From: Eucommia ulmoides
Taxonomy: Eukaryota > Streptophyta > Magnoliopsida > Garryales > Eucommiaceae
DNA: 64,000 nucleotides
Direction of reading: 5' to 3'
Assembly (NCBI GenBank): GCA_016647705.1
Contig: CM028327.1
Coordinates: 5,713,726-5,777,725 of the forward strand
Shown: positions 10,726-22,980 of the stretch, piece after piece
How the letters are laid out: every line of letters starts with the position of its first letter
How positions within the stretch are numbered: position 1 is the stretch's first letter
The notes under the pieces: model-generated
What the model was told of the DNA's origin: nothing
What the model saw: only the letters and a program-made list of their open reading frames with translations
The model's database searches: none
Position numbers and translations under genes: made by a program

Positions 10726-12221
10726 ATAAATACTATAGCATCGTCAAATCAAATGCATCATCATCGAATCACAACTCAATAAATATCGTCTACTCAACAT
10801 CATCAAATCATTACGTCTATCTCCTTTCCTCAAAACCAACTTTTAAATCCAAAAATCATATTTCATACTTTTTTTTAAGGAAAACGTCTGATTTTATTAA
10901 AACCACTTTTTTACCCTTTATTTTTAGAAAATCAGGCATTTTTAGGAAATCACAAATGTTTTCTATTTTTTTTAAAAACACCGTCTGGTTTCACCAAATC
11001 CAACCAAAAATTCATTTCCAACTTCATTTCGAAAACCATCGAAATCTTCCGAAAATCCAGTTAACCAACTCACCCAAATCTTACTTGATCTATATCATTT
11101 ATAAATTCATATAGTTTAAGTAAACACTTATTTCATGATATATATACATAGAAAAATAGTTTGGCAAGAAGACAGTACACACACCTCATGATCCGCTCCC
11201 AAAAGTTTTTACTGACTACTCTCTACCGAAACTCCGGTGCCTGCGAACCTAATAGTAATTGGGCCTAAATTAATATTGTATTTAAAATAACCTAATTAGA
11301 CGAATGCAGGTCCTAATTTTTCATAATTTTCCCATTCCCCATATTTTATTACAAAAAAATTATTATTCGTTTAATTTCGCTCCGTTAAATTTACTGTACT
11401 CGTTTGTTAAAATTAGCGATTATAAAAATGTTATTACGATCACGACAATCACTATTACGAATGCGAAAAATCTTAATGCTCAACAATTTAATTCAATCGA
11501 TAATAATATCCGATGAAAATGTTACCTGTTCCGAAACGTTCACGGGCCGCGAGATGGATTTTGAATTTTATTGGGGTTGTTTTTGTAATTTATTTTCTCT
11601 TTTTTTTTTTTTTTTCCTTCTTCTTTCTTTTCTTTTTCTGTTCTGTTTCGGTTTGGAGCACCCGCCAGACCACCTCAACACCGGCCGAGCTCTCACTCCT
11701 CCCGCCGATCTTCACCTCAACGTTCATGCACACGCACACACAACACCCAATACATCCCATACCCACACATGTGCAATCGCTGGAGGAACGACGACGAATT
11801 CACCAACGGCGGCAACCGAACCTGTCACCGCCGATCCTCTCTCTCTCTTCTCTCCTTGCCAACTCCGGCGACCACCACCCATATATCTCACCGATGATCA
11901 CCCCACTCACATACACGTTGAATCAAAACACACACATGCATACACACCCCTGTAACCAAAACTGCTCGCCGGAGAACCGTCCACCGTCAGCGATCCCGAA
12001 CAACAACCCTACACACCCTCACGTCCGAACACAACAACTATGATTACACCCTCTCACACCCACAATCTCCGGCTGATCAGAACCAAATCCCCTCCTACCG
12101 TCAATCACGAACACCCGACGCCCCCCTCCGATCCTCCCTCTCTCTCTCTAGATTTTTTCTGAAATTTCTTCAGATTTCCTCCCCTTTTAAGATCTTCATT
12201 CATGATGTTCGTGCATGGGTC

Positions 12222-12229
12222 TTTATATA
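12222..12229 (-). promoter_or_regulatory. TATA box of LTR-A
   Basis: The minus strand reads GTATATAAAGACCC here, about 405 bp from the TGTAAGAC end. The equivalent position of the copy at 62838 reads GCATATAAATACCC, so the box is conserved. It sets the transcript sense of the LTR. Confidence 0.65.
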
Positions 12230-12639
12230 CATGAAATAAGTGGATGGATTGCTTGATCTAATCTTGCCACGTCGCCGGTTTCACTCTTCTCCCTGTTTCG
12301 GTTCACGGGTCGGCCGACAAACACATCACACACACATATGTATAAAATAATCTTTTATTTCATTACTCTTTTCTCCCCCTAACTTCTTTACATCCTTATT
12401 TTAGCCCAATGTACTATTTACAATTTCCTTAAATCGCAGTTTGAACCCTTAAAATTTTTAGTTTAGAATTTAAGTGACAATTTGAATCCCATAGTTGGAA
12501 TAAATATTTCTAAATTTTTAATTGACCCAAAAACTTTTAATTAGGCTTTCAATTAACTCCATTTTTACCCCATAATTTTCTAAATGCTCTAAAATGAAAA
12601 TAAAATGACATACGGGGGAAATCGGAGTCTTACATATCC

Positions 12640-13812
12640 CATCTTGAATATGTTTTGTGAGTTCATCCATCACTAAAACGAAGAGGTGAGGACTTAAAAA
12701 TGATTCTTGATGTAAGCCTATATTAATAAAAAATGCACAAGTATCACCTCATTTTATTCGAACATTAGTTACTATACATTCATACATATTCTTAATTATC
12801 TCGATGAACAATTGGATAGCTACTTCTTTTCTAGCACCCATCACAAAATTTCTCTAAGTACCCGATCATAAGCTTTTCCAGGTCCACAAATACCATATGT
12901 AAATCTTTATTCTTTTATCTATATTTTTTCATTAATTTCCTGAGTAAATAGATAACTTCAGTAGTTGATCAGTTGGACATAAATCCAAATTGGTTATCTT
13001 CTATGCTCGTTTCATGTCTTATTCTATAATTTATCATTCTCTCCTCAAATTTCATAGTATGACTCATAAGTTTTATGCCCTGATAGTTAATACAATTTTG
13101 AACATTCTCTTTATTTTTATAGATGTGCACTAAGATACTCATCTTCCAGCCGTTAGGCATTCTCTGAGTCCTTAAAATGTCATTGAAAAGTTTAGTCCAC
13201 CAGTCTATTACAATATCTCCCAAATTTTTTCACACCTCTATAGGGATTTCATTTAGCTCTATTGCTTTTCTACTTATTCCATCTTGTTTAGTGTTATTCT
13301 AACTTCTGAATCTCTAATTCTTCTATGAAATTTATAAATCATATCTAAGATAAACTAAACAACTTTAGTCTAGATCCTTAGTGTTAGTCTCATTAAATAA
13401 ATTATAAAAATAACTTCTCCATCATTCCATAATCTCTTCATCATTCACCATGACCTTTTCATCAATGTTTTCGATACATCTGAAATTTTCAATATCTCTA
13501 GTCTTTTGTTTACGTCACCTAGCAAGTTTAAATATATCTCTCTCCCTCTTTTGTATTTAACTTTTGATACAAATTATCGTACACCCTAAATTTTAATTCC
13601 TTAATTACTTTTCTCGCCTCCGTTTTTACATGTTTATTATTTTCCAAACTCTCTCCACTACGACATTCTTGTCATTCTTTATAAGCTATTTTCTTGTCCT
13701 GAATGATTTTTGGGACCTCCTCATTTTACCACCAACTTTCTTTATATCATGGTCTTCTTCCTCTACAAACTCCTAAAACTTTTCTTTTTATCTCTCTAAT
13801 ACAACTCGCCAT
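12640..13812 (-). pseudogene. LINE ORF2 reverse transcriptase, N-terminal part
   Basis: A readable block at 12969-13223 encodes a segment running from WWTKLFNDILRTQRMPNGWK through VHIYKNKENVQNCINYQGIK to the ENQFGFM-like EDNQFGFM, the fingers of a plant L1 RT. Nearer the LTR, minus-strand frames give a segment like GLHQGSFLSPHLFVLVMDEL, the conserved box before the FADD motif. Multiple stops and frameshifts separate the blocks. The upstream endonuclease is absent, in keeping with 5' truncation. Confidence 0.85.
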
Positions 13813-13829
13813 ATCATGAAACTAAAACA

Positions 13830-14639
13830 CAAGATAAATATAATGAAGAGATTTATACGCAACTTAAAATTAAAATAGGATAATTTATAATTTAGACCGT
13901 CTAATTAAGGGACTATTAACCAATTATCCCTATAATTTAATGCAAGAAAAAATGTTTGAAGAAAATATGTTTTACTATTAATAAAAACATTTTACACTTT
14001 CAAATTGGATAATCATTCAAAATTTAAGTTTATTCTTGCGTGATTGTTTTTATTTCTTGCTTACCAAACATCATAGAATTGTCTTTTTGGTGAGAAAGGA
14101 AGAAACGTGAAAGCATGAAAAATGAATGTACACTTCATTTAGGACATTGGCGTCTCTATCGTTTAGGCAGTGAGGCCACTGGCCCAAATTACACTTATGA
14201 CCCCCTTACTTTTTTACTGCTTATATTTTTACTTTATAAAATGTTTATTGTAGAGTAGAAATAACAATTTTTCGTTAATAAAGGAATAAAAAAAATAAAA
14301 GGAAAAATAATTGGCCAATCCTATATTTAGTGTGAAACTACCAATTAAACCCGCATATTTTAAAATGAACCAAATAATCCTAATCTACAGATTATTGGAA
14401 CAATCTAGTCCCAAATTTTAAAAAACTCAAAAATTATGTGACAAAATTACACCTACATGATTTTCGTGTTTATAACTTCTTTATTTGGAAGTTTCACATA
14501 AAATCATTTTATTCAAATCAAAATAACTTTTATTCTACATATTTTATTTTTACGATATAATTACATGTTTAGATTTGTCTTAATAAGATCTTCAAAATAA
14601 TATCACATTCAATTTTATTTTTTTTTATTAATTTTGGAT
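13830..14639. other. AT-rich spacer
   Basis: No gene or element end recognised. A segment at 14330-14420 (aaactaccaattaaaccc...atgaaccaaataatcc) looks like an inverted relative of 16890-16940, so the two may be arms of one decayed element. Confidence 0.4.
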
Positions 14640-14930
14640 TCATGTTACATTCAACATGGATGTTACATGTGACATTAGTATTATATGTATGTTACATGTA
14701 AAATTACTATTACACCATGTTACATATAATATTTACACTCGTTACGATATCGGATTCAACACAGGCAATATTACATTTCACATGCAATATGCTTTTTGTG
14801 TGTGGAATGCAACATTGCTTATATTGCCTGTAACATTTCTTATTTACTGTCAACACATAAATCATCTTTTGCGTGGGAATGTAACATTGCCTGTGTTGAA
14901 TTGTATTTCATGTAGATGTCACATGTAACA
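14640..14930. repeat. Cluster of TGTTACATGTAACA-like palindromic words
   Basis: Words such as ATGTTACATGTRACATT and their complements recur about ten times in 290 bp (for example around 14653, 14688, 14707, 14765, 14878, 14918). The order is irregular, so it is not a clean tandem array. An open frame on the plus strand (14656-14928) runs through it but matches nothing I know. Confidence 0.5.
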
Positions 14931-16160
14931 TCTTATAATTCGTAAAAAACTACAAAATCTGGAAGTATCCATGTGCAATGTAATATGAATGTGAAAACTG
15001 AAAACTAATGAAAAAAATGGTGAATTTGATATCGTTTTGAAGATTTTGTTTAAACGAATTTGAATATATAATTATATTGTAAAAAAAAATTGTACAACAA
15101 TAATTATTTTCATTTTAATAAATGATTATCTATTACCTAAATTAGCTCTGCAAGATGCGGATGTATTATGTAGACGCAATAATTAGAGGCATAATCACAA
15201 AAATGGCAAAAAGAACGCTCGGTTCATAAAAAAATAGCGGGTGTAATCAGTAGTTTTCAACCGCTTTTGGGATTCCTGGTAAGCACCCCTAAATAAAAAG
15301 TTTAATTAAACTTCCTCCTCTCTGTTGACCGAGTTGTACTTTATCCCTTGATATTTTCTTCATCACTTAAATACAACTATTAAATATTTAACAAAAATAC
15401 ATAAAATGATAATTACATTTATACCAAACCCGGACTTACCCAACCCGGGGAAATAAAGAAAAAGAAAAAAAAGTTACACATATACTACCCAATCCGATCC
15501 GACACTGGGGATGCCAATGTATAGTAAATAATTTATTCATTTTGACTTTTTGATGTTATGACCGTTAACTTTAAAGAAAAATGTATTTGTTGCACTCTAC
15601 TCTAAATCATAAAAAGTAAGTGAGAACATACTTATAACTTTACTACTAATTTTAGTCAACTTATGAATTGTGTGTGTCTGTGAGTCTTTTGTTTACTTTT
15701 GTACATAATTTTCTATATGTAATTTATGTGCAATATATTTATATATCACTTAGTATACTATTAATAAAATATTTATACACATTGTATTGAATAAAAATGC
15801 CTATTTAAAATAGGGATTTTTACGGGAGGGTCTTTTTTTGGATCCTAAACTATCAAATAAATCCCAATTTTTTTTTTATGAGCTAAATAACCTTTTTGAA
15901 ATATATGGACGGATTTGTCCCTTTGAACATCAGTTATATTCCATATTTACAGCGCCAATAATTTTTACAATATATGTTTCGAAATTTGAAGGCACTTATT
16001 ATAATCGATCAATTTAAAACATTTATTGTAAAATCACCCAATTAATTATTTTATAAATTTCCTTTTTATCAACAAATTATACTGAAATAATTGTTTTTTT
16101 TTTTTTATCTTCAAAATGATATTTTGATCGTGTGTTTTGGATCGAAAAAAAATAAAAATC
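14931..16160. other. AT-rich spacer
   Basis: No gene recognised. Contains scattered phrases typical of decayed MITEs (for example 15820-15920) without a matching opposite arm that I can place. Confidence 0.4.
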
Positions 16161-16164
16161 GCAT

Positions 16165-16560
16165 TCACGTTCATGTTGAATTCAACAGTGTATTTGTTTT
16201 AGTGAGTGAACCCACATGTGTTGAATTCAACATATTAACTCACATTTACATAAAATTTGTATTTATTTTGAACATGATTATGTTGAATATAACACTAAAA
16301 TACAATGAACATGTAAGACGAAACATAATATTATTATGTTGAATATAACATAATATCCCAATCCTGTCTTTTGTTTCGTATTCAACAAAATATGATGGTT
16401 TTATGCGTTTTGAATTCAACAAAAGTTTCGAATCCCAGTAATCAAAATTTTCTAATTAACTAACCAAGTTGAATTCTACACAGACAATTGAATTCAACGC
16501 AATCGTGAATGACTAATTTAAAATTTCATAAATAACTTAATGTGTTAAATTCAACACATT
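16165..16560. repeat. Recurrent TTGAATTCAACA palindromes
   Basis: Palindromic or half-palindromic words around GTTGAATTCAACA occur at about 16175, 16219, 16280, 16340, 16381, 16410, 16470, 16488 and 16545. They resemble the ACATTCAACA words of the array at 37496-38105. No coding meaning is visible. Confidence 0.55.
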
Positions 16561-17136
16561 ATATTTATTTCATGCAAAAAAATTGATTGATGTGTTATTT
16601 TGAAGTTTTAAAACAGACGATCATGGTTGTGTGATTCAATTATGTAAATAACAAAACAAAATTGATTTATTGCATGATTACTTGCAAAAGTTTTTAGTAT
16701 AATTAATTATGATAAATATTTTTTTTAAATAGATATTTTGGAAATATCTCTACTACCTTTATTTACGGTAACTGTTTTATTTGAATTCTACTCAATAAGA
16801 AATTTTATCCACATGTCAACCCCAAGAATAAGTGGTGGACATTTTTGTCATGCAAAATTTAAAAAATTTAAAAATTAGATTATTCTGTTAAAAAAGTAAA
16901 GTCGATGGGATGATTTGGTTCATTTGTAACTTTAAATAGGTATTCATTGATAATTTGTGTTAAAAAATTGGTCAAGGTGGTTATTTTTCCATTGATAAAA
17001 GCGTACAAATGCTACGAAAGAGTGACCGGACTACGAAAAAAAAAGGTACAATATGAGAAAGATAACCAGAGACGTAGTTACCTAATCATTCAAGAAATTG
17101 AAGAGATGGTTGTGTATTTAAGACATCCGGAACATT

Positions 17137-17600
17137 AATGGATGGAGAACAACGGCAACGAGCAGTCAAGATTTACATGAACGATCCGCAACTTGCAACA
17201 GTTAACAACCCACAACGAGCGGGTACAAGACAAATGTTGGTTGTGAGAAACTTCTGGAGGTTGTGGCTGTTTAGGATTGAAGGCTGGTTTCTGGGGTCTG
17301 CAGGGTCAGGGCGGCTGCTAGGGTGGCTAGGGTTTGCGGCGGCGGCGACTAGGGTTTTATGATGGTGGGTCGTGGCTGTTCGAAGGGTTAGGGTGTTGGT
17401 AGTTGGAGATGACAAGGTAGGGTTTTGGGACTGATGGTAGCGGCGGCGGCGGCGGCGACGGTTTGGTGGTGGTGGTTGGTGGATTCAACAGCTTAGTGAC
17501 GACAGCTTTTAGGGTTTGGGTGGAAAAAAATAGCTCTAGATACTATAAAGGATAAAAGGAAAAAAAAAAAAAAAAAAAAAAAACTACATTGATAATTTTT
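17137..17600. other. GC-rich leader-like block ending in poly(A)
   Basis: Composition switches from AT-rich to about GC-balanced with GGCGGCGGC and GGTGGTGG runs (17335-17480) and several AAACCCTA/TAGGGTTT words on the minus strand. An A-homopolymer follows at 17561-17582. Open frames on both strands are low-complexity. It resembles a plant 5' leader plus first codons carried by a transposon, but I recognise no protein. Confidence 0.4.
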
Positions 17601-18014
17601 GTACATACAGAATGAGTCTTATTCTTCTAATTATATAGTGGTAAGAGCAGTCTAAATTAGAAAGAATATTATTGAAATAAATAAATTAGTAAGGCCCTAC
17701 AATAAAGATACTAAAGATAGACATTAAGGCATAAATATAATACTTCAACAATATTTACAATTACATAACATATATATGTTTTCATAGTAACATGCAGAAT
17801 ATGCAAGTACTTATCAGTGTGGTAAATTGTGTTATCTGAGACGAATCTATCTCTAGACAGAGGAAAGTGAATCAAGATCTCGCCGTCACTCATTGCCTAA
17901 CTGGCTGGACTTAAATGATATGAAAATCCAAACCTAAAGGGGTTGTTCTTAATATTATGAGAAAAATGGGAGCATCTTTGCTATTAGATCAAACTCAAGC
18001 GCAGATAAAGTATA

Positions 18015-18602
18015 GGACCCCGTTTGGTTAGTGTTCCCAACCAAACTCAACCCAACCCAATTTAAAAATTTTGGATTTGATTTTTGGGAACGCGTTTGGC
18101 AAACACAAAACTCAATCCAACCCAACTCAAAAAATAGGATTTGATTCTAAAAATTCTAAAGAAACCAGAAACAAAAAATAGTTGTTTCTTTTTGTGCCCA
18201 AAAAATTCAATCCAAAATTCTCAACTTCCGTCTTTATTTGCCGACCGACCACCACCACCCGCCGCCAGTCACCGTCCGGCGACCATCACCGGCGACCGAC
18301 CGCCGTCTTCGGCCACTGTCCGCGCGACCGACCGCCGACTCCGGCCACCTCCGGCGCCGGCGTCCGGCCACCGCCTGACACCGCCGGCGCCGCCGCCAAA
18401 CACAAAAAAAAAAAAATAAAATAAAATAAAATTAATTTTAGAATAAAATCGTTACCAAACACATTCTGTTCTCAGCACAAAACAAGAATTATCGTTATCA
18501 AACGCAATTCTGTTCCAAAAATTCTCAACCCAACCCAATTCAACTCAACCCAACCCATTTCAGTTGGGTTCAGAAAAGTGGAAACACTAACCAAACGCCA
18601 CT
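18015..18602. mobile_element. Non-autonomous TIR element with a GC-rich core
   Basis: The left end reads CCGTTTGGTTAGTGTTCCCA and the right end, complemented, reads GCGTTTGGTTAGTGTTTCCA. Subterminal regions also mirror each other through ACCCAACCCAA runs. Between them lies a CCG-rich block at 18240-18395 that looks like a captured or simple GC-rich segment. No clear target duplication, so the outer limits are approximate. A related left end is at 51093. Confidence 0.55.
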
Positions 18603-19181
18603 TTGGTTTCTACCTCCTCTACTTTTCTTAATTATCAATTTAGCTACTTATATTTTTAAATAAAGTGAGAATTTAATTTTTTTTCTGTTTAAATTGACGG
18701 AATAAGCTTAAAAATAGATGAAATTAAATTTTCTTTCTAATGTTTAGATTAAATAAATAAAATTGTTCCTTTATTCAATTTTTTTTTAAATATTCATGAT
18801 AAAAAATAAATTAAAATTATAATAAATGAATAATTTTGTTTATTTCATCTAAAAATTGGATGAAAATTTTAATTTTATTTATTTTTAAGCATATTTTGTT
18901 AATTTAAATAAAAAAAAAATTAATTTATCACTTTATTTAAAAGAAGAGGTATGTTACATCTTTTTGAAATAGAGGAAATAAAATGATAATTAGGTAAAAT
19001 AAAAAATTATAAAAAGTAATTTATCCTAAATAATATTTACCCTTTTTTAAGGAAAAAAGAAAAAACATTTTCTCTTTTTATTTATCTTTCTTTTTTCCCC
19101 TTTCCACTCTTTGGCTTTCTATCCATTTATTTATTTATTTATTTTATCCAAACGAAAACCCAAGATATGTTCTTCCCTCTT

Positions 19182-19187
19182 TATAAA
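19182..19187 (+). promoter_or_regulatory. TATA box for the gene at 19261
   Basis: TATAAA lies 79 bp before the ATG, followed by a CT microsatellite (19226-19243) that makes a typical plant pyrimidine-rich leader. Confidence 0.6.
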
Positions 19188-19260
19188 CAACGACAACCTC
19201 ATGCACATATTTCTTACAATTACCTCTCTCTCTCTCTCTCTCTAAAACACAAACCCAATC

Positions 19261-19962
19261 ATGGTCTCGCCGGAAACCGCCATCTCCGGTCCCCAGGACC
19301 CAATCTCTAGTCCCCGACTCTCTTTCTCCTCTGAGTTTCTCGACGATGATAAAAACTTCATATGCCTAAAACCCAACCCTAATCCCCATAATCACTCCGA
19401 TACCCACCCAAACACAGCCCGGTACCAAGAATTCGAGTTTTTCTACAACAAACCGGCCGGACAATCCATGATAACCGCCGACGAGCTATTTTCCGACGGC
19501 AAATTACTACCCTTTTGGCAAATTCATTGCACGGAGAAAATAAAGAACATGAGTATCAAAACAGAGCACCCCATTGAAGCAGAAACAGGGGAAGATCTGA
19601 AAGTTAAATTAGAGAAGCGATTAAATTGTCTTTTTGATGAAGACCCATCTCCGAGACCACCCAAATGCACTGTTTTGTGGAAAGAATTGTTGAGGTTGAA
19701 GAAGCATAGGGCTTCTTCTCTGTCACCATCTTCTTCTTCTTCTTCTTCTTCTTCTTCTGCGAGTTCTAGTGGTGAAATGGGGCACAGGGAAGAAGGTGTG
19801 AAGAGAGAGAAGAGGATGAAGAAAGGGTTGGAGAGAACGAGACCTGGGAGTATACGAATAAGGCCTATGGTGAATGTGCCCATTTGCTCACAGGGAAAGG
19901 GTAGTGTGAGTGCTTTGCCTCCTCTGTTTCCAATTAGGAAAGGAAGAATAATGGAGAACTAG
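19261..19962 (+). CDS. DUF1645/MAKR-like small regulatory protein
   Basis: An uninterrupted 233-residue intronless reading frame with a good promoter context. The N-terminal third has SSPRLSFSSEFLDDD; residues about 58-84 carry EFEFFYNKP...ITADELFSDGKLLPFW, the hallmark box (ADELFxxGxLLP) shared by plant DUF1645 proteins and membrane-associated kinase regulators. Residues about 137-152 read PPKCTVLWKELLRLKK, then a serine tract (about residues 156-171, coded by a TCT microsatellite) and a basic C-terminal tail. No membrane segment or signal peptide is seen. Members are small, mostly of unknown function, some linked to receptor-kinase or stress signalling. I am confident it is a gene, less so which of the two families it belongs to. 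Length variation between alleles is likely in the serine tract. Confidence 0.82.
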   Translation: MVSPETAISGPQDPISSPRLSFSSEFLDDDKNFICLKPNPNPHNHSDTHPNTARYQEFEFFYNKPAGQSMITADELFSDGKLLPFWQIHCTEKIKNMSIKTEHPIEAETGEDLKVKLEKRLNCLFDEDPSPRPPKCTVLWKELLRLKKHRASSLSPSSSSSSSSSSASSSGEMGHREEGVKREKRMKKGLERTRPGSIRIRPMVNVPICSQGKGSVSALPPLFPIRKGRIMEN

Positions 19963-21037
19963 GGATTTTTTTTTTTTTTAAATGTTCATTTGTTTCTTGT
20001 TAATTCTTCATTTTCTTGACTTTTTCTGCTTATTTTTTCTTTTTAATTTTTTTACCACCTTTTTTTAGGGTTTGGTTAATACCTCCTTTTTTTTTTTGGC
20101 TTGGGGTTGGGGGGCGGTAATTGTAAAATGTTAAATATGATGAAATGCTATGTAAAATGTTGCCTTGTATAATCATCTCTCTCTCTCCATACATATCTCA
20201 ATAATTTAATTTTCAATTCTTACATTTTTGAACTTTTCATGTAACTCGATTTTAACTGCTAGATTCTCCTTATGCTCCTATCAATTTAAAGTTCTCAAAT
20301 AAGTCAAAAGACTTATTCTATTAAAAAAAATCATATATTTTAAGTTGGGATCTCCTAATGTGGTATCAAAGTTAAGATTAAGAATTTGTTTTTCATTCTC
20401 TTATAGCCAAATCTTTTTTGCAGGGGTTTTCTATTTCACATAATTGCTTCGTAATTAAATCATCCATGCAAATAGAAGGTTATATTTAGGATATGTGTTA
20501 AATTCATGTCGCATATCGATCACTTAAGAATTCCCAAACCACTATACAATACAAGTCAAAACATATACTCCACAAAAACTCCTAATTACAAAATATATAT
20601 TTAACATCTAATTGATATCAATTCCCATAAATTCAATCAAAGTGATATTAACAAATGTTACTAACTTATCCGAAACAAAAACTCGTAAAGAAATAGAAAA
20701 ATTAAAAATAATGAGTTATTTCTTTTTATGAATAATTTAGTTATTTTTTTTGTTTTTATTTTAAGTATTTAAAAAACAAATTGAAATTTTTTGAAACTCA
20801 ATTCGTTATTTTAATATTAGTCAATTTGTAAATTATTATATTTGTGTGATTGTAAAGATTAAAAATATTTCAATTAAATAATTAATAGTAACTCGAATAA
20901 TATTTCTCATATAATTAGAGTAAAATATATTTTAAAATTTTAAATAAAATAAATTAAACAATTATATATATATATATATATATATTATTTTTTATTTTTT
21001 CTCCAAACAAACAATACTGAATTTAATTAAATCATAA
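19963..21037. other. 3' flank of the DUF1645-like gene, AT-rich
   Basis: T-rich sequence after the stop probably includes the 3' UTR. A (TA)n microsatellite lies at 20962-20985. No other gene is seen. Confidence 0.5.
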
Positions 21038-21046
21038 ATAAACCAA

Positions 21047-21375
21047 GAGGTTTTTTGCAGTTTTCACCCTTAAAGTTTAGACAAATTTCACTTTAGTCTC
21101 TATCTTTTCAATTTGAACAAATTAAATTTTAAAGTATCCAAATCTGTCAAATGAGTCCAAATCATTAATACAGTCATTGTTTTATAGAGAGATCACCCAC
21201 GTATCAAGCACATAAATCGTCCACGTGGGAGATTTTCGTCAAAAAATGGTAGGTTAACAGTTAGGACTCAATTGACACGATTTCGATACTTCAGGATTTA
21301 AAGTGTTCAATTGAAAGGATATGGACTAAAGTAAAATTTCTCTGAAACTTTAAGCGTGCAAAGTGCAAAAACCTC
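21047..21375. mobile_element. Mutator-type MITE with 9-bp target duplication
   Basis: Ends GAGGTTTTTTGCA... and ...TGCAAAAACCTC are inverted repeats, and similarity continues inward for about 100 bp (acttaaagttt, ttcactttagtc, ttcaatttgaac and their complements). Flanks ATAAACCAA (21038-21046) and ATAAATCAA (21376-21384) differ at one base of nine. No coding content. Confidence 0.8.
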
Positions 21376-21907
21376 ATAAATCAAAAAATATACAAATAAA
21401 TCCATAAAATACAAAATAATTCATAAAATAGGATAAATTCATAAAATATAAAATAATTCATAAATTCATGTTTGAATGTACTGTAGAACCACCCTTTCAA
21501 GATTAATTAGTGTAAAATAATATGATTACAATTTAATTGTAATTAATAATTCTAATTATGAGTCAGAACTCTAAATGTTGGAATATTTTGATAGAAGATA
21601 AAAAATGGCTTGGAGATCTCTAGAGTTTTTAACCCAGATCTGATCACATGTGAGAGTGATACATGATCCAAAAAGTAACAACTCATTAATTTTTATTTAT
21701 TTGTTTATTTATTATTATTGTTGGAGTGTTATTTTTTAATCTATCTTATTAGAGTTAATTAAGGAATATAAAAATAAGATAAACAAATCACTTATTATTT
21801 TAATAATACATGAGATATCTTTTATCTTTCGAATTTTGTTATCTGAGATATTGTCTGCCATATTTTATTAACAAAAATATTCATATAATATAATATTTTA
21901 TATTTTA

Positions 21908-22052
21908 ACGTCATCAAATCAATTCTAATAATCTTTTCCCTAAGGTTTTTTTAAGTCTCTCTCTAGTAGTTTTTGCACTTGAACTAAATCATATTTCTTT
22001 TTGGTGTTTTTACGGGTTTTTTATGCATGTGTCCAAACCATTTTGAAAAGAT
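21908..22052 (-). pseudogene. Fragment of the same LINE family
   Basis: From 'catcaaatcaattctaataa' to 'gtgtccaaaccatttt' it aligns block by block with 9211-9355 of the LINE above, including the CTCTAGTAG and TTTTTTATGCA...TGTCCAAACCAT stretches. No reading frame survives. Confidence 0.75.
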
Positions 22053-22980
22053 TAAAAAAATATATCTTTTTTATTGATATTTAAATTTAAAGTGCTTTTT
22101 TTAGCATTTCCTTTTTTACTTTGTTACTTTTGCTTCTATTTTTTTTCTTTAGAAAACAAGATAAAGAGGAGGGTAGAAAAAAAAATCAAACATTATATTA
22201 TAAGAGTATTTTTATCAACAAAATATGATGAGATATGTTTCAAATATTATTAAAATAACAGAGGATGTCTTCAATATTTGTCAAAATGATAGCCAAATTT
22301 GGTGTGTCATTTATCAAATGTAGCACATGAATACTACTTATCACACATTATTTAGAGTGAGTGCTCAAATAGATGTGGCAAAAATGGTGTACTATTTTTT
22401 TAAATGTATTTTCATATTAAGAATAAAAATTAAGTTAGAATTAACTGTATTTTTTAAATATATTTTGTTTTAAAATTAAAAGCAAAAATTAACTTAAAAA
22501 TATTTAATATTATGTGTTTTTTGATGACGTAGTTTGATTTTTTTAGTTTAAATTAAATTATAATAATAATTTAAATTTAAAATAAAATTAAAACTTTAAA
22601 ATAACTGAAGGTTAACTCAATCTTAATTAAACCTTAACCCAATCTTAATTAAACCTTCATATTGTCTGTTCTAAATATGAGACATGCAGAGTTTGTGTAA
22701 AAATGGGCCAGCAAGATCCACTTCAGCTTTGAACCAATTTAATTTGGTCAATGGTATCAAACTAAAAAAATATTGAATGAGAGTTAGCCCATTAAATGAA
22801 ATATTGTGTTCAAGAATTTGCCATGCCCAAGTTGGGGTTTTCTAAGTAGATGGAGAAATAAATGGGTTGAGGCCCAAAATTAGTGTAATGGTCATTAATA
22901 TGTGTGCTTTTAGGTATTTAAAAAAAAAAAAAAAAAGGAATTTATTTGGATATTTGATTTTTTAATATATTTTTAAATAG

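Larger units (their letters stand above)
9925..12634 (-). repeat. Solo LTR of family LTR-A
   Basis: The minus strand starts TGTAAGACTCCG and ends GGGGTGTGACA, the TG...CA boundaries of an LTR. Direct flanks are TACCC (9920-9924) and TATCC (12635-12639), a 5-bp duplication with one mismatch, and it interrupts the LINE reading exactly between its RT halves. No internal retrotransposon domain lies within its 2710 bp, so it is a solo LTR left by recombination. It holds a TATA box near 12222, a CT-rich and CCGG-rich leader-like region (about 11640-12140), and the hairpin array at 10597-10725. Other copies are at 1-879 and from 62838. Confidence 0.85.
9105..13812 (-). mobile_element. 5'-truncated L1-type LINE, split by a solo LTR
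   Basis: A perfect 17-bp direct repeat, ATCATGAAACTAAAACA, lies at 9088-9104 and 13813-13829 and is the target duplication. The minus-strand element ends in a (TTG)n tail next to the left copy. LINE sequence occupies 9105-9924 and 12640-13812, about 2.0 kb in all, so most of a full-length LINE is missing at its 5' end. The interruption is the LTR at 9925-12634 with its own target duplication. Reverse transcriptase pieces are readable on both sides. Confidence 0.9.

Noticed and set aside
11404..12043. Two overlapping open frames of 183 and 176 codons
   Set aside because: They are in the antisense of the solo LTR, driven by its T-rich and CCGCC-rich leader; no family resemblance.
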